Shown: in pieces, positions 1 to 6,806 of the stretch
How positions within the stretch are numbered: the first letter of the stretch is position 1
Layout of the letters: each line of letters begins with the position of its first letter
Assembly: GCA_003506735.1 (NCBI GenBank)
Contig: DNYS01000141.1
Location: 1-15,188, forward strand
Length of the DNA: 15,188 nt
Reading direction: 5' to 3'
From: Nitrospinota bacterium
GTDB lineage: Bacteria; UBA8248
Notes under the pieces: model-generated
Told to the model about the DNA's origin: nothing
Seen by the model: the letters and a program-made list of their open reading frames with translations, nothing else
Database searches by the model: none
Program-made: the position numbers and the translations under genes

Positions 1-74
1 ATCGAAACCCGCACCGGCCCTTTGCCCCCCCCCGACACAGGTAGTGCCGGTGGCGCCGGTGGCGCGAGTAATCT

Positions 75-123
75 CCGAACCCCGGTTTCGGGGCGATTGA
101 GCCGCCAAAAGGCTGCTTCGCCC
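75..123. terminator. Nested inverted repeats just downstream of the EF-Tu-domain-2-like gene (possible terminator)
   Basis: GGGCGA at 91-96 is perfectly complementary to TCGCCC at 118-123. Between them, read on the minus strand, lie AGC/GCT and GCC/GGC pairs closing a TTTT loop, with one A-G mismatch and a small bulge. The structure begins 1 nt after the minus-strand stop codon (125-127). A second hairpin lies further downstream and has two alternative forms: CCGAA 75-79 with TTCGG 87-91, or CCCCG 80-84 with CGGGG 89-93. The second form shares 91-93 with the larger stem, so those two cannot form together. No U-tract follows on either strand, so a classical intrinsic terminator is doubtful. 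An RNA-stabilising 3' structure is equally possible. The remaining edge sequence, 1-74, contains a 9-bp direct repeat (GCCGGTGGC twice) and a run of nine C but no gene that can be defended. Confidence 0.35.
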
Positions 124-124
124 G

Positions 125-397
125 TCAGGCCGCCGTCAATTCCTTTTCGGTGACCAGATAGATGGCGTCGTTCTCGCGCACTCTATCTTCTACGCGGATG
201 GCCACCCGATCTCCGGAGGAGGCGCACTCGATGGACTTGTTTTCCACCTCCATCGAATCGACGATTTGGTCCAGGTCTGTCGTATAGCCGCTGATGTGAA
301 TCCGGCTGCCCGTGGCGAGCGGGCCTTCGAGCTCGATTCCTGCGACCCCCACCCTGGGAAAGTAGTGGATGACCCTCCCGATGAAATTCTCCCCCAT
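125..397 (-). CDS. Stand-alone EF-Tu domain-2-like protein (translation elongation factor-like, 90 aa)
   Basis: This is a small single-domain protein. Its opening IGRVIHYFPRVGVAGIEL, the central GSRIHISGYTTDL and the later SGDRVAIRVEDRVRENDAIYLV match the beta-barrel pattern of domain 2 of EF-Tu/IF2-type GTPases. The same fold occurs as a free-standing 'translation elongation factor-like' protein and at the C-terminus of some U32 peptidases. There is no GTPase domain, so it cannot be an elongation factor itself; its molecular role is unknown. The ATG at 397 is chosen because AAGGGGGG lies 8 nt upstream on the minus strand. An in-frame ATG pair at 421/418 would add 8 residues but has a poorer ribosome site. 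The gene seems monocistronic: 137 bp separate its start from the stop of the holin-like gene upstream, and that spacer holds no convincing promoter or other feature. Confidence 0.8.
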   Translation of the reverse strand: MGENFIGRVIHYFPRVGVAGIELEGPLATGSRIHISGYTTDLDQIVDSMEVENKSIECASSGDRVAIRVEDRVRENDAIYLVTEKELTAA

Positions 398-534
398 GAT
401 GTTTTCCCCCCTTCTCATCATTTCGGCTCATCGTCTCGAATTGGTGTCTTCTAATGAATATTCGCCCCGAACCCTGAAAATGCCAGAAAAATTTCCAAGG
501 GCCTGTAATGGGTCCCAACCTCACGTTCTCCCAG

Positions 535-785
535 CTATTCTGGGGGAAGCAGGCGGTTGTACACCCAGGCGATCAGAAACCCGCCGATAAATCCGTCGAT
601 AAATCCCCAAATCGCGCCGATGATCGCCCCGGCCCAGGTGCGCCGTAGCCGATGTAGAGGCTGGCCATAACGGCAATAGCGGGGCCTCCCCACCCGGTAA
701 TACGGGCGCAAATAGCAAGAAAGACGACCCCTGCGGCCCAGACGATTCCGGCGGCCAGGCCCAGCCTCAGGGCATCGAGTCTCAT
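535..785 (-). pseudogene. Small holin-like membrane protein, single-base frameshift
   Basis: Two overlapping minus-strand frames together spell one small membrane protein of about 84 residues. The first part, from ATG 785, runs MRLDALRLGLAAGIVWAAGV through a first membrane helix and a second hydrophobic stretch ending MASLYIGYG near 646. The second part, in another frame, runs TWAGAIIGAIWGFIDGF to NRLLPPE and a TAG at 535-537. The IGYG ... WGFIDGFIGG ... AWVYN pattern is typical of short bacterial proteins annotated as 'bacteriophage holin' that are widespread outside phages; their function is not established. Restoring the frame needs one extra base around 641-646. A strong ribosome site (GGGAGGA, about 6 nt before the ATG) supports the N-terminal start. 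There is no slippery heptamer at the junction, so a mutation or an assembly error is more likely than programmed frameshifting. No phage genes are nearby. Confidence 0.65.
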
Positions 786-975
786 AATCGGTCCTCCCGG
801 CGGCCTCCTTCGGTCTATTCAATATGACGCCGGACCGGGAATTCCGCCCCTCCCGAATTGCCCCGGGACGCTCGAAAAAGGAGCCGGGCGTGGTAGAATG
901 CCCCATCGAATTCGACATGTATGAAAATAGATTCCCAGGAGATGGGGACCGGCGTTCCACCATGGGAGGAAGGAT

Positions 976-1488
976 ATGGGCTGCAATGTGAATAGTGTGG
1001 GTCATGTGGGCATCCAGGTCAGCGACATGGATCGCTCCGTGGAATTCTACCGCAAAGTCGTCGGGCTCAAGCTGACCGGAAGGTGGGCCCCCCCCGATTT
1101 TCCCGGCGAAATCTGCTTCATGCGGATCGACCGGATGCACCACAACATCGTCCTCTTCGGGTTGCCCGAGGGCTCGGACCCCGATTCCCTCTCGACGGGG
1201 ATCGATACGACAAAGCGCAAGGATGTGGGCCTCAACCACGTGGCCTTTCAGGTGGACGAACGCGAGGACTGGCTCAACGCCCTCGACCACGTGCGCTCGT
1301 GCGGCATCGAGCTCGTATCGGGACCCTACGTCCACGGCCACGAGGCCCAGGACGACGAGGGATTCATCGGCGGAAGCGGGAGCCACGCCTTCTACTTCCT
1401 CGATCCGGACGGGAACCGCATCGAGATCTACACCTGGATGATGAATGTCTCCAAGGCGAGCGCCGCCGCGCCCGAACCTGATCTGTAG
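976..1488 (+). CDS. VOC superfamily metalloenzyme (glyoxalase / extradiol dioxygenase-like), 170 aa
   Basis: Two vicinal-oxygen-chelate modules are visible. Module 1 (about residues 6-66) opens with VGHVGIQVSDMDRSVEFYRK, and module 2 (about 84-156) with LNHVAFQV and closes with FYFLDPDGNRIEIYT. By position the candidate metal ligands are H10, H56, H88 and E150, the four usual VOC sites. This supports a divalent-metal enzyme but does not fix the reaction: glyoxalase, dioxygenase and epimerase activities all occur on this scaffold. The protein has no signal peptide, so it is cytoplasmic. The start is supported by GGAGGAAGGAT directly before the ATG. A TAGAAT hexamer at 894-899 is a possible -10 box in the 190-bp upstream region shared with the holin-like gene; the -35 is weak. 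The Ldh-family gene follows after 41 bp, so these two and the LVIVD gene probably form one transcript. Confidence 0.88.
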   Translation: MGCNVNSVGHVGIQVSDMDRSVEFYRKVVGLKLTGRWAPPDFPGEICFMRIDRMHHNIVLFGLPEGSDPDSLSTGIDTTKRKDVGLNHVAFQVDEREDWLNALDHVRSCGIELVSGPYVHGHEAQDDEGFIGGSGSHAFYFLDPDGNRIEIYTWMMNVSKASAAAPEPDL

Positions 1489-1529
1489 AATACCCCCCGC
1501 CAGGCAGTTGGAAATAGAAAGGTCATTGC

Positions 1530-2585
1530 ATGAGCGAACCGTCTCGGCACGTCGTAGCGGCGGGCCCGCTTCGCGAATTCATGAAGTCGATGTACACCGC
1601 CGCCGGATGCGAGGACGAATCCGCGGGCCTTGCGGCCGGGGTGCTCTGGGAGGCGGAGCTTCGCGGCTACGCCACCCACGGCCTGATTCGCCTGCCCAAC
1701 ATGATTCACAGAATTCAAAGCGAAATGATCAACACCCGGCCCCGCATCCGCATCGCCCGGGAGCAGGAGGGCTCCGCCCTGGTGGACGCGGATCGCGCGC
1801 TGGGGCCGGTGGGGGCGCTGTACGGGGCGGAGCTGGCGATCCGCAAGGCGAAGCGGGCGGGCTGCTGCGCGGTGGGCGTCTGGAACGGCAACCACATCTG
1901 CATGGCGGGCTACTATGCCGAACGGATCGCCCGCGCGGGCTGCGTGGGGATCGTCACGACGGTGACGGCTCCGCTCGCCCACGTGCTGGGCGGGATGGAG
2001 CGCCTCCTCGGAACGAACCCCCTGGCCATCGCCGTTCCCTCCGGCGGAGAGAATCCGATTCTCGTCGATTTCGCGACGACGGCCATCTCGTTCGGAACGG
2101 TCCTGAAGTCCAGGGCCCGCGGGGAGCGCATCCCCGAGGGCGTGGCGCTCGGGCCGGACGGCCAGCCCACGACCGATCCCTCCGAGGCGGCCCGGGGGGC
2201 GCTCACCCCCTTTGCCGAACACAAGGGTTTCGGCCTGAGCCTGGTTCTGGGTCTTCTGGCCGGGCCCCTGCTGGGCGCGAAGGTGGGGAAGGATCTGGCC
2301 CGCTCCATTGCCGAGAAGAATCACTACGACAAGGGAGACCTTCTGATCGCCATCGACCCGTCGAGCTTCGGCGATCCCGCCGCGTTCGGCGAGGCCGTCG
2401 CCGCCCATCTGCTCGAGGTGAAGTCCTCGCCCCTGGCGCCGGGCTATTCCGGCATCCGGATTCCGGGCGAGCGCAGTTTCCGGGAACGGGAGCGCCGCCT
2501 CCGGGAGGGGGTGCCCATCGAGGAAGCCGTTTGGCGCGATGCGGTCTCGCTGGCCGGGGAGCTTGGCGTCCAGGCACCCGCATAA
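1530..2585 (+). CDS. Ldh family (malate/L-lactate dehydrogenase type 2) NAD(P)-dependent oxidoreductase, 351 aa
   Basis: The protein belongs to the YlbC/YbiC/Mdh-type Ldh family, which oxidises or reduces 2-hydroxy/2-oxo acids such as malate, sulfolactate, ureidoglycolate and diketogulonate. It is unrelated to classic Rossmann lactate dehydrogenases. Landmarks in order are RGYATHGLIRLP (45-56, with H50 at the catalytic histidine position), a nucleotide-site segment around VWNGNHICMAGYYA (117-130), GTNPLAIAVP (161-170), DFATTAISFG (180-189) and HKGFGLSLVLGLLAGPLLGA (231-250). The segment after NH normally reads FG; here it is IC, a possible change in cofactor or substrate fit. Length is normal for the family. 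The start has GAAAGG about 8 nt upstream. A TAGAAT hexamer at 1486-1491 overlaps the stop of the VOC gene and might give an internal promoter. Substrate cannot be named from sequence; the GlcDEF and MFS genes nearby favour a hydroxyacid. Confidence 0.88.
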   Translation: MSEPSRHVVAAGPLREFMKSMYTAAGCEDESAGLAAGVLWEAELRGYATHGLIRLPNMIHRIQSEMINTRPRIRIAREQEGSALVDADRALGPVGALYGAELAIRKAKRAGCCAVGVWNGNHICMAGYYAERIARAGCVGIVTTVTAPLAHVLGGMERLLGTNPLAIAVPSGGENPILVDFATTAISFGTVLKSRARGERIPEGVALGPDGQPTTDPSEAARGALTPFAEHKGFGLSLVLGLLAGPLLGAKVGKDLARSIAEKNHYDKGDLLIAIDPSSFGDPAAFGEAVAAHLLEVKSSPLAPGYSGIRIPGERSFRERERRLREGVPIEEAVWRDAVSLAGELGVQAPA

Positions 2586-2624
2586 AATTCATCTACCGCC
2601 CTTATCGCCGAGGAGTGCACCGCA

Positions 2625-3896
2625 ATGCCGAAACCCGAATACAAGATCCTGCCCCGGGCGCTGGACACCATGGTTCCCATCACCGAGGAGCCGACCGCGC
2701 TCACGGGGCCGGTCGCGGAGGACAAGAAAAACGTTCGCGTCGTCGGCCATTCGGACCTAAGCGGCTGGGGGGACACCTTCCAGATTCAGGTGCGCGACGG
2801 ACTCGCCTACGTCGCCGCCTCGGGGGCGAACGGCCACAACGGCCTGACCATCCTCGATGTCTCGAACCCGGCGAAGCCCAAGGTCGTTAACCAGATATCC
2901 GACCCGCCCGGCGCGCGCACCCACAAGATTCTCCTCGTGGGCGATGTCCTTTACACGAACAGCGAAAAGCGGCCCGAATCGGACGATCCCGAACTCATCG
3001 GCGGGATGCGCATGTTCGACCTGTCCGATCCCGCCGACCCCCGGCTCATCAACTACATCGAGACCGAGGGGCGGGGCATCCACCGCCCGGTCCACGACCG
3101 CAAGCGCGACCTGCTCTACTGCTCGGGCTTCAAGGACGGCTGCCGGGGGAAGGTGCTCTGGACCTACGACGTGAAAGAACCCGCATCCCCAGAGCTTCTT
3201 TCCCAGTGCTGGATCGAGGGGCAAAACGAGGGGGCGGGGGAGACCCCCTCGTGGAATTTCGAGGAGCTTGGCTGGGGCGTCTGGCTCCACGAGGCGAACC
3301 CTTTCGGGGACTACGCGACCTGCGGCTTCTGGAACGGCGGAATCGCCATGTTCGACATGGCCGACCCGCGCCGGCCCGAATTCAAGTGGCGCCACAACCC
3401 CCACGAGACCCACGGCTGGCCCGGCTGCTACCATACCTTCCTGGTCCCCCCCGGCTCGGATTTCGCCATCGTCGTCACCGAGTGCGTCACGATGAACTGC
3501 GCCCATCCGCCCGCCTTCGTCACCTTCTACGACATGCGGAACCCGCTGGCGCCCCTGCCCATCTCCACCTTTCATCCCTACGAGATCGACCCGGACTCCA
3601 TGCGGCCCAAGGACGATTACTGGTGCCAGCTCGGCGCGCGCTACGGGGCGCACAACGTCTGGCTCGACATGACGGCGAAGGATCTGATGTACATCTGCTG
3701 GTACGGGGCGGGGCTTCGCATCGTGGACTGGTCGAACCCGTTCCGGCCCAAGGAGGTGGGCCACTTCATTCCGGCCGGAAACGCGGAGCGCTGGTTTACC
3801 CAGAGCAACGATGTTTTCGTGGACACCTCGACGGGGCTCATCTACCTCGGCGACCGCTGGGGCCTGGGGCTCTATATCCTCGAATTCACGGGGTAG
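2625..3896 (+). CDS. LVIVD-repeat beta-propeller protein, 423 aa
   Basis: At least five blade-like repeats end in the signature 'G-[hydrophobic]-x-[hydrophobic]-D-x-[SN]-[ND]-P-x-x-P'. Examples are GLTILDVSNPAKP, VLWTYDVKEPASP, GIAMFDMADPRRP, FVTFYDMRNPLAP and GLRIVDWSNPFRP. This is the LVIVD repeat, expected to build a beta-propeller. No signal peptide or membrane helix is visible, so a cytoplasmic location is predicted, unlike many exported LVIVD proteins. The middle is rich in Trp, His and Cys (for example HETHGWPGCYHTF and ECVTMNCAHPP), which could provide a ligand or metal site; that is inference. The start is preceded by CGAGGAG about 10 nt upstream. The gene sits 39 bp behind the Ldh-family gene and is probably cotranscribed. 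Its 3' end overlaps that of the convergent MFS gene by 11 bp. Its biochemical role is unknown. Confidence 0.85.
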   Translation: MPKPEYKILPRALDTMVPITEEPTALTGPVAEDKKNVRVVGHSDLSGWGDTFQIQVRDGLAYVAASGANGHNGLTILDVSNPAKPKVVNQISDPPGARTHKILLVGDVLYTNSEKRPESDDPELIGGMRMFDLSDPADPRLINYIETEGRGIHRPVHDRKRDLLYCSGFKDGCRGKVLWTYDVKEPASPELLSQCWIEGQNEGAGETPSWNFEELGWGVWLHEANPFGDYATCGFWNGGIAMFDMADPRRPEFKWRHNPHETHGWPGCYHTFLVPPGSDFAIVVTECVTMNCAHPPAFVTFYDMRNPLAPLPISTFHPYEIDPDSMRPKDDYWCQLGARYGAHNVWLDMTAKDLMYICWYGAGLRIVDWSNPFRPKEVGHFIPAGNAERWFTQSNDVFVDTSTGLIYLGDRWGLGLYILEFTG

Positions 3897-5208
3897 GCGA
3901 CGGCCGGGGGGGGGGCATTTCGGCCCGCGCGGCCACTTTGGGATAAACGGCCAGGCAGACGAAGCTCATGGTGAGCAGGCTCACGATGATGATCGTGAAG
4001 GGCAGGTTGTAGTTGCCAGCGTAATCGAAAAAGAACCCCGCCGCCGGCGGGCCGATGACGCCACCCACGCCGTAGCATATTTCGAGAAAGCCCATGATGA
4101 CGCCAAAGTCGCGCCCACCGAAGGCGTCCGCCGACATGGCCGAGGAGCAGACCGACATCCCCCCCATCCCGAAGCCGTAGACGAGGACGAAGGCGAGCCC
4201 CATCGGGATCGATCCGCCCGCCGCCGGGAGGGTGAGCAAAATGGTGAGCCCCGCCGCCGAAATGAGGGCCGAAAGGGCCTGGGCGCGCGGGCGGCCGATA
4301 GCGTCGCTCAGCCAGCCCATGCACCAGCTCCCCGTCATTCGGATGAGGCCGATCCCGGCCAGCAGGCGGGCGGCGGTGGCGGTATCGTATTTCGAGTCAA
4401 CGAAAAAGAGCTGAAGCTGGCTCATGATGGTGATGTTGTTCAGCCCGAGGAAAAAGACGATGACGGCGAGCAGCAAAAAGTGGGGGTCGCGGCGAACCTC
4501 GGCGAAGACCTCGCGGACTCCCCGCCGCTCCTCCGCGGGCGGGCGGTCTGCCGGTTCCGGAGGCTCTTCGCTCTCGGGCGCGGGGCCGCCATCGATTTCC
4601 TGGCCCACGTCCCCGGGCCGGTCGCGCAGCAGGATCAGCTTCAGGGGGACCATGACGATGAGGATCGCCGCCCCGAAGATAATATAGGTATGGCGCCATC
4701 CCACGTAGGCGATGAGGCGTTCGATGAGCGGGAAGAAAAGGAGAAAACCGACGCCGCCACCCGAAAGGGTGATGCCGGTGGCGATGCCGCGCTTGCGCCG
4801 GAACCAGCGCGGCATGAGCGCGCCGTGCAGGGCGAAGCCGCTCATGGACATCCCGATGCCGATAAAAGCGCCGTAGAGGAGAAACAGCTGCCAGAGCGAA
4901 TGGATGAAAAACCCGGAAATGAGCCCGACGCCGATGATGACCGATCCCCAGGGCATGATCGCGCGCGGGCCTTTTTTGTCGAAGAGCGATCCCGCGATGG
5001 GGCCCGAGAGGGCGTAGACGCCGAGCATGAGCGCGTACGCCCCGCCCAGGGTGCCCCGGCTCCAGCCGAATTCCTCGATGAGGGGGACCTGAAAGATGGT
5101 GAACGAAAAACGCGCGGAGTTGTGGAAGGCCATGGCGAGGAAGGATATGAAAACGATGATCCAGCCGTAGTAGAACCGGGGGCCCTTGCGGGCGCTGGTG
5201 GCGTTCAA
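3886..5208 (-). CDS. MFS transporter, oxalate/formate antiporter / monocarboxylate porter type, 441 aa
   Basis: A twelve-helix major facilitator is read from FYYGWIIVFISFLAMAFHNS onward. The loop between helices 2 and 3 carries GSLFDKKGPRAIM, the MFS motif A (GxxxDrxGpR). A second half-motif, GWLSDAIGRPRA, lies after helix 8. The FYYGW opening and SxRFSFTIFQVPL are typical of oxalate/formate and monocarboxylate carriers. An acidic, Pro-rich cytoplasmic linker (QEIDGGPAPESEEPPEPADR) joins the halves. The start chosen is TTG at 5208, with AGAGG 5 nt upstream. The in-frame ATG at 5349 would lie upstream of the perfect -10 box at 5245-5250 and would add an unrelated 47-residue leader. A run of ten G at 3906-3915 (ten C in the sense strand) lies near the 3' end. 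The substrate is probably a monocarboxylate or hydroxyacid, judged from the divergent glcDEF genes. Confidence 0.85.
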   Translation of the reverse strand: MNATSARKGPRFYYGWIIVFISFLAMAFHNSARFSFTIFQVPLIEEFGWSRGTLGGAYALMLGVYALSGPIAGSLFDKKGPRAIMPWGSVIIGVGLISGFFIHSLWQLFLLYGAFIGIGMSMSGFALHGALMPRWFRRKRGIATGITLSGGGVGFLLFFPLIERLIAYVGWRHTYIIFGAAILIVMVPLKLILLRDRPGDVGQEIDGGPAPESEEPPEPADRPPAEERRGVREVFAEVRRDPHFLLLAVIVFFLGLNNITIMSQLQLFFVDSKYDTATAARLLAGIGLIRMTGSWCMGWLSDAIGRPRAQALSALISAAGLTILLTLPAAGGSIPMGLAFVLVYGFGMGGMSVCSSAMSADAFGGRDFGVIMGFLEICYGVGGVIGPPAAGFFFDYAGNYNLPFTIIIVSLLTMSFVCLAVYPKVAARAEMPPPRPSPTP

Positions 5209-5244
5209 TCGAGCCTCTAGGAAAAAGGAATCCGAAAAGGAGAA

Positions 5245-5274
5245 ATTATACGCCTCCCGCCGGTCCGGTGTCGC
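5245..5274 (-). promoter_or_regulatory. Predicted sigma70-type promoter for the MFS gene
   Basis: On the minus strand a perfect TATAAT lies at 5250-5245, and GCGACA (four of six matches to TTGACA) at 5274-5269 gives an 18-nt spacer. Transcription would begin near 5238, leaving about 30 nt of leader before the TTG start at 5208. The position supports that start over the upstream ATG. Confidence 0.5.
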
Positions 5275-5298
5275 GCCCGGGCGCGGGAGCGGTATAAT
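5269..5298 (+). promoter_or_regulatory. Predicted promoter for glcDEF
   Basis: A perfect TATAAT lies at 5293-5298 on the plus strand, about 56 nt before the glcD ATG. The -35 region at 5269-5274 reads TGTCGC, a poor match, and it is the same hexamer that serves as -35 of the opposing MFS promoter. A weak -35 with a perfect -10 suggests dependence on an activator, or a lineage-specific promoter type. Confidence 0.45.
5272..5285. promoter_or_regulatory. 14-bp perfect palindrome between the divergent promoters (candidate operator)
   Basis: CGCGCCCGGGCGCG is perfectly self-complementary and lies between the two opposed -10 boxes, inside the spacer of the glcD promoter and touching the shared -35 hexamer. 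A dimeric regulator bound here could control both the carrier and the oxidase operon. In DNA this GC-rich a palindrome of only G and C could arise by chance, so the call is tentative. No regulator gene is adjacent. Confidence 0.35.
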
Positions 5299-5354
5299 CC
5301 GGGCAAGACTAGAAACCGGCACAACGGCATGGACCATCAATCGGGGCAAGGAAC

Positions 5355-6800
5355 ATGGAGCTGTCCGCTCTCACCGAAAAGCTCATCGAGGCCGTGGGCG
5401 AGGAGTACGTCCATACCTCCCACGCGGCGCTTCGCTCCTACGATCACGACGCGCTCATGATCTACAAGGGCCAGCCGGGGGCGGTCGTCCTCCCGGAGAC
5501 GACCGAGGAGATCAGCCGCGTGATGCGTATCTGCCGCGAGGAGAACCTGCCGATCATCGCGCGCGGGGCGGGCACCTGCCTTTCGGGCGGCGCCACACCC
5601 GCGCCGGGCGGCGTCCTGATCGTCACCACGCGCATGAACCGGATCCTGGAGGTGGACTACGAAAACCGCCTCGCCCGCGTCCAGCCCGGCGTCATCAACC
5701 TTCACCTTTCCGACGAAACCCGGCCCCACGGGTTCCACTACGCGCCCGACCCGTCGAGCCAGATGGCGTGCACCATTGGCGGCAACGCCGCCGAAAACTC
5801 GGGCGGCGCCCATTGCCTCAAGTACGGAATGACGACGAACCACATCCTGGGGATGACGGTGGTGCTCTCCTCGGGCGAGGTGGTGCGCCTGGGGTCGGAC
5901 GGCGAGGAGGCGCCGGGGCTGGACCTGCGGGGCTTCTTCGTGGGCTCGGAGGGCACCTTCGCGATGACCACCGAGATTACCGTCCGCCTCACGCCCAACC
6001 CCGAGGGGGTGCGGACCATGCTGACGACCTTCGCCGAGGTGGGCGACGCCTGCCGCACGGTCAGCGACGTCATCGCCGCCGGAGCCGTGCCGGCCGCCAT
6101 GGAACTGATGGACCGCTACACCGTCGAGGCGATCGAGAAGGTGATGAAGGCGGGCTATCCCCGGGACGCGGCGGCCGTCCTGCTCATCGAACTCGACGGG
6201 CTCATCCCCTCGATGCGGCCCCTCGAGGCCATCATCCGCCAGGCCTGCGAGAAAAACCGCTGCACCTCGTTCCGGCTGGCCGAGAGCGAGGAGGAGCGCG
6301 AGTCCCTTTGGATGGGCCGAAAGAAAGCCTTCGGGGCCTTCGGGGCCATCGCGCCCGCCTACTATTGCCTGGACGGCACCGTCCCGCGCTCGAAGCTGGC
6401 CGAGGTGCTGGCCGAGTTCGACAAGATCGGAGAGCGCTTCGGGTTCATTATCACGAACGTTTTTCACGCCGGGGACGGCAGCCTCCATCCCAACGTCCTC
6501 TTCGACGATCGGGTGCCCGGCGAAACCGAGCGGGCCGTCGAGTGCGGCGCCGAGGTGCTGCGCGTCTGCATCCGGGCGGGAGGGGTCCTCTCGGGCGAGC
6601 ACGGCATCGGGATCGAGAAGATGCGCGAGATGGCGGATCAGTTCGACGAGCCCACCCTCCGGATGATGGAGCGCATGCGCGATGCCATCGATCCGACCGG
6701 GCTCCTGAACCCCGGAAAGATTTTTCCGGGAGAGGATGTTCTTTTTCCCATCGCCCAAAGCGGCGGCGCCATGCGCGCGGCGCCGGGCATGTCCAAATAA
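5355..6800 (+). CDS. glcD: Glycolate oxidase subunit GlcD-like FAD-linked oxidase, 481 aa
   Basis: This is the flavin subunit of a GlcDEF-type 2-hydroxyacid (glycolate/D-lactate) oxidase. The N-terminal PCMH-type FAD-binding half contains PIIARGAGTCLSGGATP (66-82, pyrophosphate loop), PDPSS (131-135) and IGGNAAENSGG (141-151). The C-terminal FAD-oxidase half contains NVFHAGDGSLHPN (368-380) and LSGEHGIGIEKM (412-423), the conserved His-rich substrate/metal site of this family. Length is close to the usual value of about 480-500. AAGGAA sits very close to the ATG (2-3 nt), which is short for a ribosome site, but the N-terminus aligns with the family pattern. glcE follows after a 6-nt gap. A D-lactate or other 2-hydroxyacid specificity cannot be excluded; GlcDEF-like systems are often annotated only by the E. 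coli name. Confidence 0.92.
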   Translation: MELSALTEKLIEAVGEEYVHTSHAALRSYDHDALMIYKGQPGAVVLPETTEEISRVMRICREENLPIIARGAGTCLSGGATPAPGGVLIVTTRMNRILEVDYENRLARVQPGVINLHLSDETRPHGFHYAPDPSSQMACTIGGNAAENSGGAHCLKYGMTTNHILGMTVVLSSGEVVRLGSDGEEAPGLDLRGFFVGSEGTFAMTTEITVRLTPNPEGVRTMLTTFAEVGDACRTVSDVIAAGAVPAAMELMDRYTVEAIEKVMKAGYPRDAAAVLLIELDGLIPSMRPLEAIIRQACEKNRCTSFRLAESEEERESLWMGRKKAFGAFGAIAPAYYCLDGTVPRSKLAEVLAEFDKIGERFGFIITNVFHAGDGSLHPNVLFDDRVPGETERAVECGAEVLRVCIRAGGVLSGEHGIGIEKMREMADQFDEPTLRMMERMRDAIDPTGLLNPGKIFPGEDVLFPIAQSGGAMRAAPGMSK

Positions 6801-6806
6801 ACCGCC

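Noticed and set aside
1..153. Plus-strand frames open at the left edge, ending at 98-100 or 151-153.
   Set aside because: Both are short, truncated and Gly/Pro/Ala-rich; one overlaps the EF-Tu-domain-2-like gene on the other strand. Either could be a real gene tail, but nothing here decides it.
535..785. Programmed -1 frameshifting in the holin-like gene.
   Set aside because: No X XXY YYZ slippery heptamer or obvious downstream pseudoknot at the junction; a mutation or sequence error is simpler.
1428..3764. Antisense frames opposite the Ldh-family and LVIVD genes.
   Set aside because: His/Arg/Gly-rich translations without recognisable motifs, opposite well-conserved families.
5209..5349. 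ATG at 5349 as the start of the MFS gene.
   Set aside because: It lies upstream of a perfect -10 box for the same gene and adds a leader unlike MFS proteins; TTG 5208 has a ribosome site and gives a normal N-terminus.
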